Positions 1 through 9,213 of a stretch of 59,226 nucleotides of DNA are shown here, piece by piece; the first letter of the stretch is position 1; each line of letters starts with the position of its first letter. The stretch comes from Methylomicrobium sp. (lineage in GTDB: Bacteria; Pseudomonadota; Gammaproteobacteria; Methylococcales; Methylomonadaceae), in assembly GCA_018333785.1 (NCBI GenBank), contig JAGXSU010000137.1:1-59226 (forward strand). Reading direction: 5' to 3'. The notes beneath the pieces are model-generated. The model saw only the letters and a program-made list of their open reading frames with translations. It ran no database searches and was not told where the DNA came from. Position numbers and translations under genes: made by a program.

Positions 1-21
1 GAAATGTTCGGCCAATTGCAT
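1..21 (-). CDS. Possible start of a gene running off the left edge (7 codons)
   Basis: On the minus strand an ATG at 21-19 is preceded by a good ribosome binding site (GAGGT, 4 bases upstream) and opens a frame reading MQLAEHF to the window edge. It lies downstream of, and on the same strand as, the CBM21/EEP gene, about 87 bp after that gene's stop. Seven codons are too few to identify a product. The call rests only on the start codon and ribosome binding site. Confidence 0.35.
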
Positions 22-107
22 ATTTACCTCTTGAAATAACTGATCGATGGTTAATCGAAAGCGGGCTGTAGACCCTTGAACTAAAAAAATAATCTTGCTT
101 AAACTTT

Positions 108-1613
108 TTACTTGGGTTCGAATGTCATGTAATAACCGCAATGATCCGAGACAAAGCCATAGTCCTTATCAGTAAATACGGTCCTTCCCGAGGTCACCTT
201 AAGTTCGCTGGCTTTGTGCATGAAGATATAGTCTATACGGTAATCATCCGCCATGTAATCATGCCAATAGGGGTCATTGACCCTGAATACTTTTTCGAAC
301 ACCCCATGCGCTGTGGCTTCCAGGTATTGATCTTCATACGCATTTGAGTTTACGACAAGATCGTAACCACTGGACCCGGCCACAATATTAAAATCCCCAC
401 ATAACAAAGTCGCTTTGATACGGGCATTGTGATTGTGCTGAGCCCAGTCATTCAATCGATTGAACTGAGCTTCAAAACCATCCTCCAGCCAGCTCAAATG
501 GGCCGAATAGACGTTCACCAAGCCGATCAAGGGAATATTGAACTGGCCCATGACCACTTTTCTGGAATGAATACTGTAAGCATCATGACTGTCCGAAACA
601 TAACGGGCATCCTGCTTGATAAACGGAAAACGGCTTAAAATAGCAACCCCTTCCCGGTATTTATCAAAGCCCAAATGCGCCCAGTCAGTATAAATATGAA
701 ACGGTTCGGGAAGCCGTTCATTAATAATTTTCGCCGAGTTGTTCTCCCAATCGCCCATGCCGTCATTCCAGGGTTCCGCCACTTCCTGTAGGCAGACGAT
801 ATCGGCTTTGACGTCATCAATCGCCCTCGCAATTTGTGACAACTTGTAATCCTGATTATCTTCCTGGTAGCAATGCAAATTCAGAATCAGAATTTTTAAC
901 GGGTCATGGCTGAGAACATAATTGCGGCCGTGATTATTATCCCAAATAATCTGGTGCTCGGTTTCGAAGCTGACCGCATATTCAAGCCGAAAACATTGCC
1001 CTGCCCTGATCCAGCCTTTCCAGATCGCAATGTCGTATTGATTTGGGTTTCGGGCATTGCTTTGCGTCGTTTTATCCCAAAACATCGATTTAAAATGACA
1101 CGCGGTTTTCTGGGAATGCTTCCATCGGTCCGTAGACCAGTGAATATAGACTTGACCCTGACCCAAAGACTGCCTGACTGCTACCGTCACCGGAATAAAT
1201 TTCTGCCCTTCCTGAAAACCGCTGGCAAACTCAATATTTAAAACCGGCGCATCCGTCAGTAATTGAACACCGGAATCGGCCTGACTCGAGTAATTGAAGC
1301 CATGATTATTATCCCAGAATTCATGGCCTGCGACGCGATAGCGCACTGCAAATTCAATATTTCCGGGCAAAGGGCGCTTGATAGTTCTTTTGAAATGAGC
1401 CTGAACGTACCAATATTCCTGATTTTCACCAGCCGAACTATGGAACAAAACGGGCAATGTCTGCCATACACCGTCTTCACCGGCCCAAATGATTTCAACG
1501 GTTTTATCGTAACCGGCATTCTCAATGGTCATAAAAAACGCCAGCGTTTGCTGCACCGTTTTTTTGCTTCGGCCGAAAACATTACTTACATAAATCAGCT
1601 TGATTTTGTCCAT
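108..1613 (-). CDS. Tandem CBM21 carbohydrate-binding / endonuclease-exonuclease-phosphatase (EEP) protein
   Basis: The 501-residue protein has two N-terminal repeats, each ending in the CBM21-type motif WDNNHGxNY (WDNN at residues about 100-103 and 224-227), then an EEP domain from about residue 241. The EEP part keeps its expected metal and catalytic elements: LNLHCYQED at its start, LQEV with the catalytic Glu near 277, GDFN, and a C-terminal SDHCG. Known CBM21 modules bind starch or glycogen; EEP enzymes are Mg-dependent nucleases or phosphatases. No signal peptide is seen, so a cytosolic role at glycogen or another glucan is inferred, with the substrate unknown. The ATG at 1613 is chosen as the first in frame; its ribosome binding site is weak. 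The next gene upstream (1813) diverges. Confidence 0.8.
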   Translation of the reverse strand: MDKIKLIYVSNVFGRSKKTVQQTLAFFMTIENAGYDKTVEIIWAGEDGVWQTLPVLFHSSAGENQEYWYVQAHFKRTIKRPLPGNIEFAVRYRVAGHEFWDNNHGFNYSSQADSGVQLLTDAPVLNIEFASGFQEGQKFIPVTVAVRQSLGQGQVYIHWSTDRWKHSQKTACHFKSMFWDKTTQSNARNPNQYDIAIWKGWIRAGQCFRLEYAVSFETEHQIIWDNNHGRNYVLSHDPLKILILNLHCYQEDNQDYKLSQIARAIDDVKADIVCLQEVAEPWNDGMGDWENNSAKIINERLPEPFHIYTDWAHLGFDKYREGVAILSRFPFIKQDARYVSDSHDAYSIHSRKVVMGQFNIPLIGLVNVYSAHLSWLEDGFEAQFNRLNDWAQHNHNARIKATLLCGDFNIVAGSSGYDLVVNSNAYEDQYLEATAHGVFEKVFRVNDPYWHDYMADDYRIDYIFMHKASELKVTSGRTVFTDKDYGFVSDHCGYYMTFEPK

Positions 1614-1812
1614 TGACTCGTCACTCGTTTTTAAATGCTTAGCTTAAATAAGCGCTGAAGCCATGATACAACAACACAGTAAGAGAAAAACTAAAAAAAT
1701 GAGCTTAAATAATCAATGCTAAATTTCTATTAGCACCAACAAACGCTAAACTAACAGGCAAGCCAGACCCGCTGGATTATTCATTCCTTATAACAAACGA
1801 CCGAAAGCTATC

Positions 1813-3123
1813 GTGACAACCTTATTCCCCCTGCCCCAAAATCATCCGCAACGCTTTGTCCTGCATAACGAAGTGCATGCCCGTGCCTCTCTGACCCTGG
1901 ACTTACCAATCAGAGCCAGCCATCTCGCCTTGTTATTGACGAGTGATGAAAAACAGCGTGAGCGCGAGCACTTGAGCAAACTTTGCCAGCGCTACGGCAA
2001 ACCCAGCCCGGATAAAGACGCCGATCACCTCAGTGCAACCTTCGATAACTTTCAAATCCGCTGGGAACAACATGGAGAATTCAGTACCTATACTTTTTAT
2101 GTACAAAACATACCCAGCGATCCGTTTTCAGAACCCGCGCTTAAACAAGTCCCTGTAGATTGGCTGTCCGGATTACCCGGCCAAATGATGGTTGCCGCTC
2201 ATGCGGCGATTAAATCGGCACCGGCTCCCGATGAGCGTGAGGAAACTGATTTATCACCGATTGCCGCTCATTTTTCCAATAATCCGGTAGTTGGTTCCAA
2301 AGTGACTGGCGGGGCGGCACAGGTTTTCACTGACTTTAAGATTCATGTAGACGGCTTTAGCCGCTTTCTGATTATCAATCACAGCTTAAGAACCGAACAG
2401 GCAGGACGCTTATTACACCGTTTGTTTGAGATTGAAGTTTACCGGGTCATGGCCTTACTGGCTTTCCCGATTGCCAGAAAACTGGCTCCGGATTTGAAAC
2501 AAGCAGACCGTAAACTTTACACCATCACCAATGCAATGGCGCAATCTGACAACAGTAACGACGCCCAACTATTGGATGAGCTAACGGCGCTGGCTGCAGA
2601 AATTGAGAATCATATCTCCAGCAATCATTTTCGCTTTGCCGCCGCCGGTGCTTATTATCAGCTAGTCGGGCAGCGCCTTGAAGATTTACGGGAAGTCAGA
2701 ATACAGGGCATCCAAACCTTGGGTGAATTTATCAAACGGAGGATGGAGCCCGCGATCAACACCTGCCAATCGACTTCCAAACGGTTCAAGTCGCTTTCGG
2801 AAAGAGTCGGCAATACCAGCCAACTGCTACGGACCCGCGTTGATATCGTCATCGAACGGCAAAATCAGGGCCTGCTGACTTCAATGGCGTTACGGGCAAA
2901 AATGCAATTTCGAATGCAACAAACCGTTGAAGGCATTTCCATCGTCGCCATTACTTATTATGCCGCCGGCCTGATCGGTTCAATCGCCAAAGCCCTGCAT
3001 GCAGCAGGCTGGCATGTCAGTCCGGAAATAGCGGTGGGGGTATCGATACCGGTTATCATGATAGCCGTTGCTCTGGGTCTTAAACGGATTCATAAAATTA
3101 TTGAGAGCACGACGGAGGAGTAA
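1813..3123 (+). CDS. DUF3422 family membrane-anchored protein
   Basis: The 436-residue protein opens with the family hallmark HNEVHARAS near residues 19-27, typical of DUF3422 proteins, whose function is unknown. The middle is charged and helical (a likely coiled coil around residues 240-340). The C terminus has two hydrophobic stretches (about 375-395 and 403-422), suggesting membrane attachment with a large cytosolic domain. The start is a GTG at 1813, just before the conserved N-terminal motif. It is followed 43 bp later by an AI-2E family permease on the same strand, so the two may be co-transcribed. Family assignment is confident; function is not known. Confidence 0.85.
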   Translation: MTTLFPLPQNHPQRFVLHNEVHARASLTLDLPIRASHLALLLTSDEKQREREHLSKLCQRYGKPSPDKDADHLSATFDNFQIRWEQHGEFSTYTFYVQNIPSDPFSEPALKQVPVDWLSGLPGQMMVAAHAAIKSAPAPDEREETDLSPIAAHFSNNPVVGSKVTGGAAQVFTDFKIHVDGFSRFLIINHSLRTEQAGRLLHRLFEIEVYRVMALLAFPIARKLAPDLKQADRKLYTITNAMAQSDNSNDAQLLDELTALAAEIENHISSNHFRFAAAGAYYQLVGQRLEDLREVRIQGIQTLGEFIKRRMEPAINTCQSTSKRFKSLSERVGNTSQLLRTRVDIVIERQNQGLLTSMALRAKMQFRMQQTVEGISIVAITYYAAGLIGSIAKALHAAGWHVSPEIAVGVSIPVIMIAVALGLKRIHKIIESTTEE

Positions 3124-3166
3124 AATCCCTTCCTGCCCTTAAATCACCAACCACGCAGATCAAAGT

Positions 3167-4231
3167 ATGAACGACTCGCCGACTAATTCACCGTTACGCT
3201 ATTTGATTCCAGCTACGTTATTGACCGGGCTTTTAATGCTGGGTTATTGGGTATTGAGCGATTTTTTGCAGGCATTGACCTGGGCGTTTATCTTGGTTTA
3301 CTCGACTTGGCCGGTTTATCGCCGAGTGCGGACTTTTTTTAAGGGTAACGCAACGGTGAGCGCACTGTTGATGACCAGCTTCACTGCCGCCTTAATATTT
3401 GTTGTTGTGTTCTGGATGGCTGCAGTGCTGCAGGAAGAACTGAAAATAGCGTATCAGGCGATAGTCGTCGATTTATTGCAAGACCCTTACGAATTGCCGG
3501 AATTCATCCGACATATTCCCTGGATGGGTGATTATCTGCAGGAACGGCTGGACTATGTGGTCAGCGACCGAGCCGGTGTCAAGGCCCAGCTGGCGAATTG
3601 GGCCAAGCAATGGCTAGGTTATCTGGGCACGATTTTAGGGGGTATCGGTCATTACATAATGAAACTCGCGGTTGTGACCGTTACCGTCTTTTTTTGTTTT
3701 CGCGATGGTGAAAAAGCAGTAGAACAACTTCGCAAAGGCTTGGTCCGTTTTCTGGGCAAGCATCAAAATATTTATCTGCCAGCTATTGCCAATACGACCA
3801 GCGCAGTGGTTTACGGACTGGTTCTTACCGCGCTAAGCCAGGGTGTTTTGGCTGGACTGGGTTTTTATTTCGCCGATGTTAACGCCCCTGTATTGTTTGC
3901 AGCACTTACCGCACTGCTCGCTATGGTACCTATGGTCGGTGCTGCCTTGATCTGGTTACCTATCGGCATCGCTCTTATCATAATGGATCGATTTTCGGAT
4001 GGCCTAGGCGTGCTTCTTTGGGGCGGATTGGTCGTCAGTACCGTGGACAATGTCATACGGCCGCTAATCATCAGCGGCGCGGGAAAGGTGCCTTTTTTAG
4101 TCGTCTTCTTCGGCGTGTTGGGTGGCTTGTCCGCTTTCGGAGCCCTTGGCCTTTTCCTCGGTCCGATCATATTGGCGGTTTTGTTGGCGGTATGGCGAGC
4201 ATGGCTGGAGCAACAAAACGAAGGGCAATAA
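3167..4231 (+). CDS. AI-2E family transporter (YdiK/PerM-like)
   Basis: This 354-residue polytopic inner-membrane protein shows the AI-2E/UPF0118 pattern: two N-terminal membrane segments (about 12-50), a third near 60-85, a soluble amphipathic stretch (about 90-150), then four to five membrane segments to the C terminus with the conserved FFGVLGGLSAFGALGLFLGP block. Members are putative exporters of small molecules or ion antiporters, and the family name does not establish autoinducer-2 transport. Length is normal. ATG at 3167 is the first Met of the hydrophobic protein. It probably forms a short operon with the DUF3422 gene. Confidence 0.85.
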   Translation: MNDSPTNSPLRYLIPATLLTGLLMLGYWVLSDFLQALTWAFILVYSTWPVYRRVRTFFKGNATVSALLMTSFTAALIFVVVFWMAAVLQEELKIAYQAIVVDLLQDPYELPEFIRHIPWMGDYLQERLDYVVSDRAGVKAQLANWAKQWLGYLGTILGGIGHYIMKLAVVTVTVFFCFRDGEKAVEQLRKGLVRFLGKHQNIYLPAIANTTSAVVYGLVLTALSQGVLAGLGFYFADVNAPVLFAALTALLAMVPMVGAALIWLPIGIALIIMDRFSDGLGVLLWGGLVVSTVDNVIRPLIISGAGKVPFLVVFFGVLGGLSAFGALGLFLGPIILAVLLAVWRAWLEQQNEGQ

Positions 4232-4382
4232 CATCGCGACAAGGGCCCATCAAAAAACCACTGTCAAATCAAAGTAAGCGTAACTTATCAAACCGTTGCC
4301 GCTAAAGAACGTGATCGCTTTATTCCTAAAAAAGGCTGGGATTATATAGGCCAGTTAACCTCATTTATCTATTACCGCTTTA

Positions 4383-5237
4383 TCATTTGTCTAACAGCAA
4401 GACCTCTATACTCTGACGTTCTTCGTCTGTCAATTCAAACTCGAAAATCTGCAAATCCTCTGACATATGTTTTAGCGAGGTGGTGCCGGTTAATGGAATG
4501 ATGTCAATTTGGCTCAAATAGCGGAAAAAGATTTGCGCTTCGGTGCGCCCGTGTTTTGCCGCCAGTTTTTTTAGAACCTCATGACCCAGAACATGAGGGT
4601 TAGCCGTCAGCGTCCAAAAGCTTTGATAGATGATGTGCTGTTGTTTGCAATATTCACGGATACTGCGGTCATAGTGTTTATCGGCATAAAACCGGTTTTG
4701 CAGCACAGCCGGCTTGATCGCTGCGTGCCGGTATAAATACTCAAGTTGCTTGAGATCATAGCAATTGCTGATGCCCAGTTGTTTAACGCCGTCTTCAGTA
4801 AAGATCCTCTCCATTGCCTGCCAGACTTCCAGCAGTTGCTGAGCATCATTCAAAGGCGAATGCAGCACCAGACAATCCAGATATCCGGTTTTGAGGTTAG
4901 CCAGCGACACCTCAAACGACTGCGCCACCTGCTCACTGAGACTCGCCTTGGCATCATAAGGCACCTGCAAGGGATCTTGCCCGTCTAACGGCGTAAACTT
5001 GGTCTGCAAATATAAATCGCTACGCTCCAAACCCTCTCCCAAAGACGCCGCCACGCCCTCACCGACACCGGCTTCGTTATAATGCTTGGGCTGACAAGCC
5101 GTATCGATACCTCTGAAGCCTTGCTGCATGGCCTGCTGGACCAGTGCAGCGGTACGTTCTTTCTTCCAGGCCGTCCCGTAAATAATTCTAGGCATTTTTA
5201 CGTTATAAGCGGAAGTCAAATAGTGGTTTGGATTCAT
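4383..5237 (-). CDS. Aldo/keto reductase
   Basis: A TIM-barrel NADPH-dependent oxidoreductase of the aldo-keto reductase superfamily. Visible signatures are GIDTA near the N terminus (the Asp of the catalytic tetrad), LYLQTKF carrying the catalytic Lys, LDCLVLHSPL with the catalytic His, GISNC, and the C-terminal IPLTGTTS cofactor loop. The frame extends upstream to a TTG at 5279, but that extension is unlike the family. The ATG at 5237 (15th codon of the longer frame) starts just before the typical MPRIIYGTAW and is preferred. The substrate cannot be inferred; it is a single-gene unit. Confidence 0.85.
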   Translation of the reverse strand: MNPNHYLTSAYNVKMPRIIYGTAWKKERTAALVQQAMQQGFRGIDTACQPKHYNEAGVGEGVAASLGEGLERSDLYLQTKFTPLDGQDPLQVPYDAKASLSEQVAQSFEVSLANLKTGYLDCLVLHSPLNDAQQLLEVWQAMERIFTEDGVKQLGISNCYDLKQLEYLYRHAAIKPAVLQNRFYADKHYDRSIREYCKQQHIIYQSFWTLTANPHVLGHEVLKKLAAKHGRTEAQIFFRYLSQIDIIPLTGTTSLKHMSEDLQIFEFELTDEERQSIEVLLLDK

Positions 5238-5352
5238 GAGAAGACAACCTGAACAATGACGTGTAAAAAGATAAACCAAAAATGACCCGTTGAAACAGGA
5301 TAAAAGTCTTTGCCTGAGTTGAACGAGAGCGGTAAGTCAAGACGAGCGTCGC

Positions 5353-5381
5353 GCCGGATTGCGACTATCGCCCAACCCGGC
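5353..5381. repeat. REP-like imperfect palindrome
   Basis: GCCGG at 5353 pairs with CCGGC ending at 5381, with further partial pairing inside (TTGCG against CGCCCAA). It sits immediately after the stop of the SemiSWEET-like gene, between it and the aldo/keto reductase, the usual position of REP-type elements or a weak transcript end. There is no clear T tract on either strand. Confidence 0.4.
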
Positions 5382-5669
5382 TTACGGCTTTTTCTTTTTA
5401 GCTTTAATGGTATTGTAAATTTTGTAGCAGAGAATGGAACCGGACAGAACGAAGGTGATTAAATTGGCCATAATAATGGCATAGTCTTGTTTTTGAATGC
5501 CATAGACCAACCACAACAGAACACCCAGCGTAAACGCGCTGTACATCCCCAATGAAAGGGATTCGGTATTACGGGTTTTGATCGTCAGTATGGCTTGGGG
5601 CAGGAATGAGGCAGTCGTCAAAGCTGCGGCAATATAGCCCACTAAATCAGGCATGTAGGTCAGCATCAT
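5382..5669 (-). CDS. SemiSWEET-like PQ-loop sugar transporter
   Basis: The 95-residue protein has three predicted membrane helices and the PQ-loop signature: SFLPQ near residues 21-25, followed by TKNTESLSL-like TRNTESLSLG and LLWLVYG. This matches bacterial SemiSWEETs, which dimerise to form a facilitated sugar channel. The ATG overlaps the stop of the upstream YqaA-like gene (ATGA at 5669-5666), so translation is probably coupled. A second Met follows directly. The sugar specificity is not visible. Confidence 0.85.
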   Translation of the reverse strand: MMLTYMPDLVGYIAAALTTASFLPQAILTIKTRNTESLSLGMYSAFTLGVLLWLVYGIQKQDYAIIMANLITFVLSGSILCYKIYNTIKAKKKKP

Positions 5670-6247
5670 TTATTCATCATTTTGTAAGCGATGCCGCCAA
5701 TCACGACGATAGTAACCGTAGCCCAGCCTATCCAGTCCATGTATTTGCGTAAATTTGACTCCAGCTTTTCCCCGCCTGCCGCTATCAGTAACGAAACCAG
5801 AAAAAATCGGCCGCCACGGCCAATCAAAGAGGCCAACACAAACGGAATAAACGCCATATTCAAAGCACCAGCTGCAATGGTAAAGACTTTGTACGGTATC
5901 GGCGAAAAGCCAGCGATAAAAACGGCCCAAAAACCCCATTCGCCAAACCAGGCAATGGCTTTTGTATAGTTATCCCAGTAATGCGTGGTTTTGAGCCAAG
6001 GCTCAATATTATCAAACAGAAAGTAACCTATTTCATAACCGAAAACTCCGCCCAGCACTGACGCAATCGTAGTCCAAATGGCGAACCGAAAAGCTTTGGA
6101 GGGCTGAGCCAAGGCCATGGGCGCCAGCATTACATCTGGCGGTATCGGAAAAAAAGAGGACTCGGCAAAACTTAAGATACACAGATAGGTTAAAGCGTTG
6201 CGATGCCTGGACCAAAGCAGCACCCGGTCATAGAGTTTTTTAAACAT
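5666..6247 (-). CDS. YqaA family membrane protein (DedA/SNARE-associated superfamily)
   Basis: The 193-residue integral membrane protein has the DedA-superfamily motif SFAESSFFPIPPDVMLAPMA near residues 27-46 and the glycine-rich GGVFGYEIGYFL, followed by a second amphipathic loop (GFSPIPYKVFTIAAG) and a C-terminal helix. YqaA-type proteins are relatives of DedA lipid flippases; specific function unknown. It lies 6 bp after pcm on the same strand and overlaps the SemiSWEET gene, so surE-pcm-yqaA-SemiSWEET looks like one operon. Confidence 0.85.
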   Translation of the reverse strand: MFKKLYDRVLLWSRHRNALTYLCILSFAESSFFPIPPDVMLAPMALAQPSKAFRFAIWTTIASVLGGVFGYEIGYFLFDNIEPWLKTTHYWDNYTKAIAWFGEWGFWAVFIAGFSPIPYKVFTIAAGALNMAFIPFVLASLIGRGGRFFLVSLLIAAGGEKLESNLRKYMDWIGWATVTIVVIGGIAYKMMNK

Positions 6248-6252
6248 TCGGT

Positions 6253-6912
6253 TTATTGCCTTCCTGGGAGTAAAGGGACAAAGCTGACAGGTTCCATCGC
6301 TTCAACTTTAAAATCATTTTCAGTGCGGGTGACGCGTTGCAAGACCTGCCCCCCCGCTTTACCTATGGGTATCAGCATCGTCCCGCCTACTGCCATTTGC
6401 ATTAATAAATTTTCAGGTATTTCCGGCGGCGCAGCTGTCACCATGATGCCGTCATACGGCGCATGTTCTTCCCAGCCCCAGCCGCCGTCACTGTGTAAAT
6501 AACTGACATTTTTTATTTTTATGGACCAGAGCAGGTTCTTGGCCTTTTTTTGCAAAGGCTGTATCCGTTCCACGGTATACACATGATCAATCAATTGCGC
6601 CAGAATTGCCGTCTGGTAACCGCAACCGGTACCGATTTCCAATACCTTGGTCAAAGGACCGGGAGCCAGCAAAAGTTCAGTCATTTTTGCGACGATATAA
6701 GGCTGCGAAATCGTCTGGTTATAGCCTATTGGCAGCGCAGTATCTTCATAAGCCCGGCTGGCCAGGGCTTCATCCACAAACAAATGCCTGGGGGTATTGC
6801 GCATCGCATCCAAAATTTTACGATTATGGATGCCCTGCTCTTCCAGCCTGCTTATCATGCGTTCACGGGTCCGCATGGAGGTCATGCCTATGCCGTTGAC
6901 ATTTTGCTTCAT
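6253..6912 (-). CDS. pcm: Protein-L-isoaspartate O-methyltransferase
   Basis: This SAM-dependent enzyme starts repair of isoaspartyl residues in damaged proteins. The sequence has the family N terminus ([19 protein letters not shown]), the [17 protein letters not shown] substrate loop, the SAM motif [15 protein letters not shown], and the [14 protein letters not shown] region. Length of about 219 residues is typical. The ATG at 6912 overlaps the surE stop (ATGA); Met10 could be an alternative. The surE-pcm pair is the classic arrangement, although nlpD and rpoS, which often follow, are absent here. Confidence 0.95.
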   Translation of the reverse strand: MKQNVNGIGMTSMRTRERMISRLEEQGIHNRKILDAMRNTPRHLFVDEALASRAYEDTALPIGYNQTISQPYIVAKMTELLLAPGPLTKVLEIGTGCGYQTAILAQLIDHVYTVERIQPLQKKAKNLLWSIKIKNVSYLHSDGGWGWEEHAPYDGIMVTAAPPEIPENLLMQMAVGGTMLIPIGKAGGQVLQRVTRTENDFKVEAMEPVSFVPLLPGRQ

Positions 6913-7667
6913 AACCAGGCTCCCTCGTGGGGTAACCAGTTTTTCAATCCGTCAATACGTTCATGCCAGGTCAGATCCAATTGCAGCGGCGTTACGGATA
7001 CATAACCGGCTTTGACGGCATAAAAATCGGTACCAGGGCCCGCATCCTGTTCAGGACCTGGAGGCCCCACCCAGTAAATCAGCCTGCCCCGGGGATCGTG
7101 ACTACTGATCATAGCTTCAGCTTTATGGCGCTGACCCAGGCGCGTTGCCTGAAAGCCTTTCAATTCGAGCAAGGGCAGATCGGGTACGTTAACATTCAGT
7201 AAAGTGTCCTGGGGTAAAGGCGAATCAATCAGTCGTTTCAGGATTGTCACAGCAACATGCGCAGCCGTATCAAAGTGCACAGGATCACTGGACGCCAATG
7301 AAATAGCAACAGCAGGCAAACCCAAAAAACGGCCTTCTGTCGCAGCGGCTACCGTACCCGAATATAGAACATCATCACCCAGATTAGCGCCATGATTGAT
7401 GCCGGCAAAAACCATATCCGGTTCCTTGTCCAGCAATCCGGTTATTGCTAAATGAACACAATCAGTTGGCGTCCCGTCGACTTTGACAAAACCGTTCTCG
7501 CCCATTTGAGCACGCAACGGCATTTCAAGGGTTAGCGAGTTGCTCGCAGCACTTCTATTTTTATCGGGGGCTACAACCGATATTTCTGCATATTTGTTTA
7601 ATGCATTGGCTAATGCAGCTAAACCCGGCGCCAGATAACCGTCATCATTACTCAACAGAATGTGCAT
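6909..7667 (-). CDS. surE: 5'/3'-nucleotidase SurE
   Basis: A metal-dependent nucleotidase and exopolyphosphatase acting on nucleoside monophosphates. The N terminus [15 protein letters not shown] carries the metal-binding Asp pair, followed by [15 protein letters not shown] and the [18 protein letters not shown] block with the metal-binding Asn. The length of 252 residues matches the family. It is the first gene of the minus-strand surE-pcm-yqaA-SemiSWEET run and diverges from the Smr gene at 7742. Confidence 0.96.
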   Translation of the reverse strand: MHILLSNDDGYLAPGLAALANALNKYAEISVVAPDKNRSAASNSLTLEMPLRAQMGENGFVKVDGTPTDCVHLAITGLLDKEPDMVFAGINHGANLGDDVLYSGTVAAATEGRFLGLPAVAISLASSDPVHFDTAAHVAVTILKRLIDSPLPQDTLLNVNVPDLPLLELKGFQATRLGQRHKAEAMISSHDPRGRLIYWVGPPGPEQDAGPGTDFYAVKAGYVSVTPLQLDLTWHERIDGLKNWLPHEGAWL

Positions 7668-7741
7668 TTCAGTTCGCTCTGAACAACAATAAGCTATAAA
7701 ATCAGCAATGTTAGCAACTTATCAAAGCAAAATCAGCTCAC

Positions 7742-8311
7742 GTGAGAAAAAAAAACATAACACCTGAAGACAGGGAGTTATTTAGACAATCGGTAGGCAC
7801 CGTAAAATCGATAAAAAGCGACCGGATTGCTATGGATAACGGGAAGAAACCCAAGCCCATACCCAGAACTCAAGCAGCTGAAGTTGAAAACGTGTTGAAT
7901 CATGAAATCGGCGTCACAGAAATGTTGAGCCTGGAAGATACGCTCAGTTTCATCAGCCCCGGCCTGCAAAAAAATGTGTTAAAAAAATTGCGGCACGGCA
8001 ATTACGGACTGGATGCGGAAATTGATCTGCACGGCTTAACCAGTCAGGAAGCCAAACGGCAACTGCTGGATTTTTTGCATCGCGCCGTCCAGGAAGGCTG
8101 CCGTTGTGTGTGTATTGTGCACGGCAAAGGCTACCGATCTCCTGACAACCACCCGATTTTGAAGAATAATCTTAATCTCTGGCTACGGCAGCATAAGGAG
8201 GTTCAGGCGTTTTGCTCTGCACCGCCCAGACAAGGCGGAACAGGCGCCGTTTTTGTGTTACTGCAACTGGCGGAAAAATTTAACCGCCACGAAGAAACGA
8301 ATGACCGTTAG
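7742..8311 (+). CDS. Smr domain protein (SmrA/YdaL-like)
   Basis: A 189-residue protein with a C-terminal Smr domain (about residues 90-185): DLHGLTSQEAKRQLLDFL and VHGKGYRS, ending in the AFCSAPPRQGGTGAVFVLL signature of stand-alone Smr proteins. Such proteins have been linked to DNA nicking or mRNA cleavage on stalled ribosomes. The start is GTG at 7742; the coding sequence begins with a run of eight A residues (7747-7754), a place where length variation could shift the frame. It is transcribed away from surE and toward uppP. Confidence 0.85.
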   Translation: MRKKNITPEDRELFRQSVGTVKSIKSDRIAMDNGKKPKPIPRTQAAEVENVLNHEIGVTEMLSLEDTLSFISPGLQKNVLKKLRHGNYGLDAEIDLHGLTSQEAKRQLLDFLHRAVQEGCRCVCIVHGKGYRSPDNHPILKNNLNLWLRQHKEVQAFCSAPPRQGGTGAVFVLLQLAEKFNRHEETNDR

Positions 8312-8374
8312 ATAAGCGAGCAATCGAATCCGGCTTCACGATATTAAAATAGGACCGTTATCAGTAACCCAACC

Positions 8375-9202
8375 TCAATCAACAGTCCATTCAACTAAAC
8401 CACTGTAAGCCGTGCCTATGACTAAAAGGCCGAAGACGATACGATACCAGGCGAAAACAGTAAAATCATGATGGCTGATGTAACGAAGCAAGCCTCTTAC
8501 AGCCAGTAAGGCACTGAAAAAAGCCGCCAGAATCCCGACACCGAAGATAGGTAAATCGTCACTGTTCAAGAGATCATGATGCTTGTATAAATCATAGAGG
8601 CTGGCAATAATCAGCGTGGGTATCGCCAAAAAGAATGAAAATTCAGTTGCCGCTTTGCGTGATAAACCGAAAAACAAGCCGCCGATAATCGTAGAACCTG
8701 ATCGGGAGGTTCCCGGAATGAGCGCCAAAGCTTGAGCAAACCCCAACTTTAAAGCATCGGACCAGCTTAAATCCTCAACTTCGTGAATGCGGACGGTGTG
8801 TTCTCTTTTTTCCGCCCAGAAAATAATAAAGGCACCGACGATAAAAGCGGTTGCAACCGGTATCGGTTTAAACAAATAGGCTTTGATCAAACTACCGAAT
8901 AACAAACCGAGAATGGCAAGCGGCATAAACGCAATCGCCAGATTCAATGTAAATTTAACCGCAGCCGCTTCCCATTTGAACAAGCCCCGGATCACCGAAC
9001 CGATTTTAACCCGGTATTCCCAGCAGATTGCGAAAATGGCGCCCGTTTGAATGACTATTGAAAAAACCTTGCTGGTTTCGCCGGTGTAGTTTAGCAAATC
9101 ACCGGCCAAAATAAGATGGCCCGTACTGGAAATAGGCAAGAACTCGGTCAGCCCTTCGACAATACCCAATATGATTGCTTTTACCGCTAAAATTAAATCC
9201 AT
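8375..9202 (-). CDS. uppP: Undecaprenyl-diphosphatase (BacA family)
   Basis: This integral membrane phosphatase recycles undecaprenyl diphosphate for peptidoglycan and O-antigen synthesis. Both signature motifs are present: EGLTEFLPISSTGHL near residues 16-30, and PGTSRSGSTIIGGL with the catalytic Ser/Arg region near 163-176, followed by the KAATEFSFFLAIP helix. The 275-residue length and about eight membrane segments fit the family. It lies 11 bp downstream of truD and is probably co-transcribed with it. Confidence 0.95.
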   Translation of the reverse strand: MDLILAVKAIILGIVEGLTEFLPISSTGHLILAGDLLNYTGETSKVFSIVIQTGAIFAICWEYRVKIGSVIRGLFKWEAAAVKFTLNLAIAFMPLAILGLLFGSLIKAYLFKPIPVATAFIVGAFIIFWAEKREHTVRIHEVEDLSWSDALKLGFAQALALIPGTSRSGSTIIGGLFFGLSRKAATEFSFFLAIPTLIIASLYDLYKHHDLLNSDDLPIFGVGILAAFFSALLAVRGLLRYISHHDFTVFAWYRIVFGLLVIGTAYSGLVEWTVD

Positions 9203-9213
9203 TCTTTCCTCGT

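Noticed and set aside
3865-4242. 125-codon frame antisense to the AI-2E permease
   Set aside because: It is a shadow of a well-supported membrane-protein gene on the other strand.
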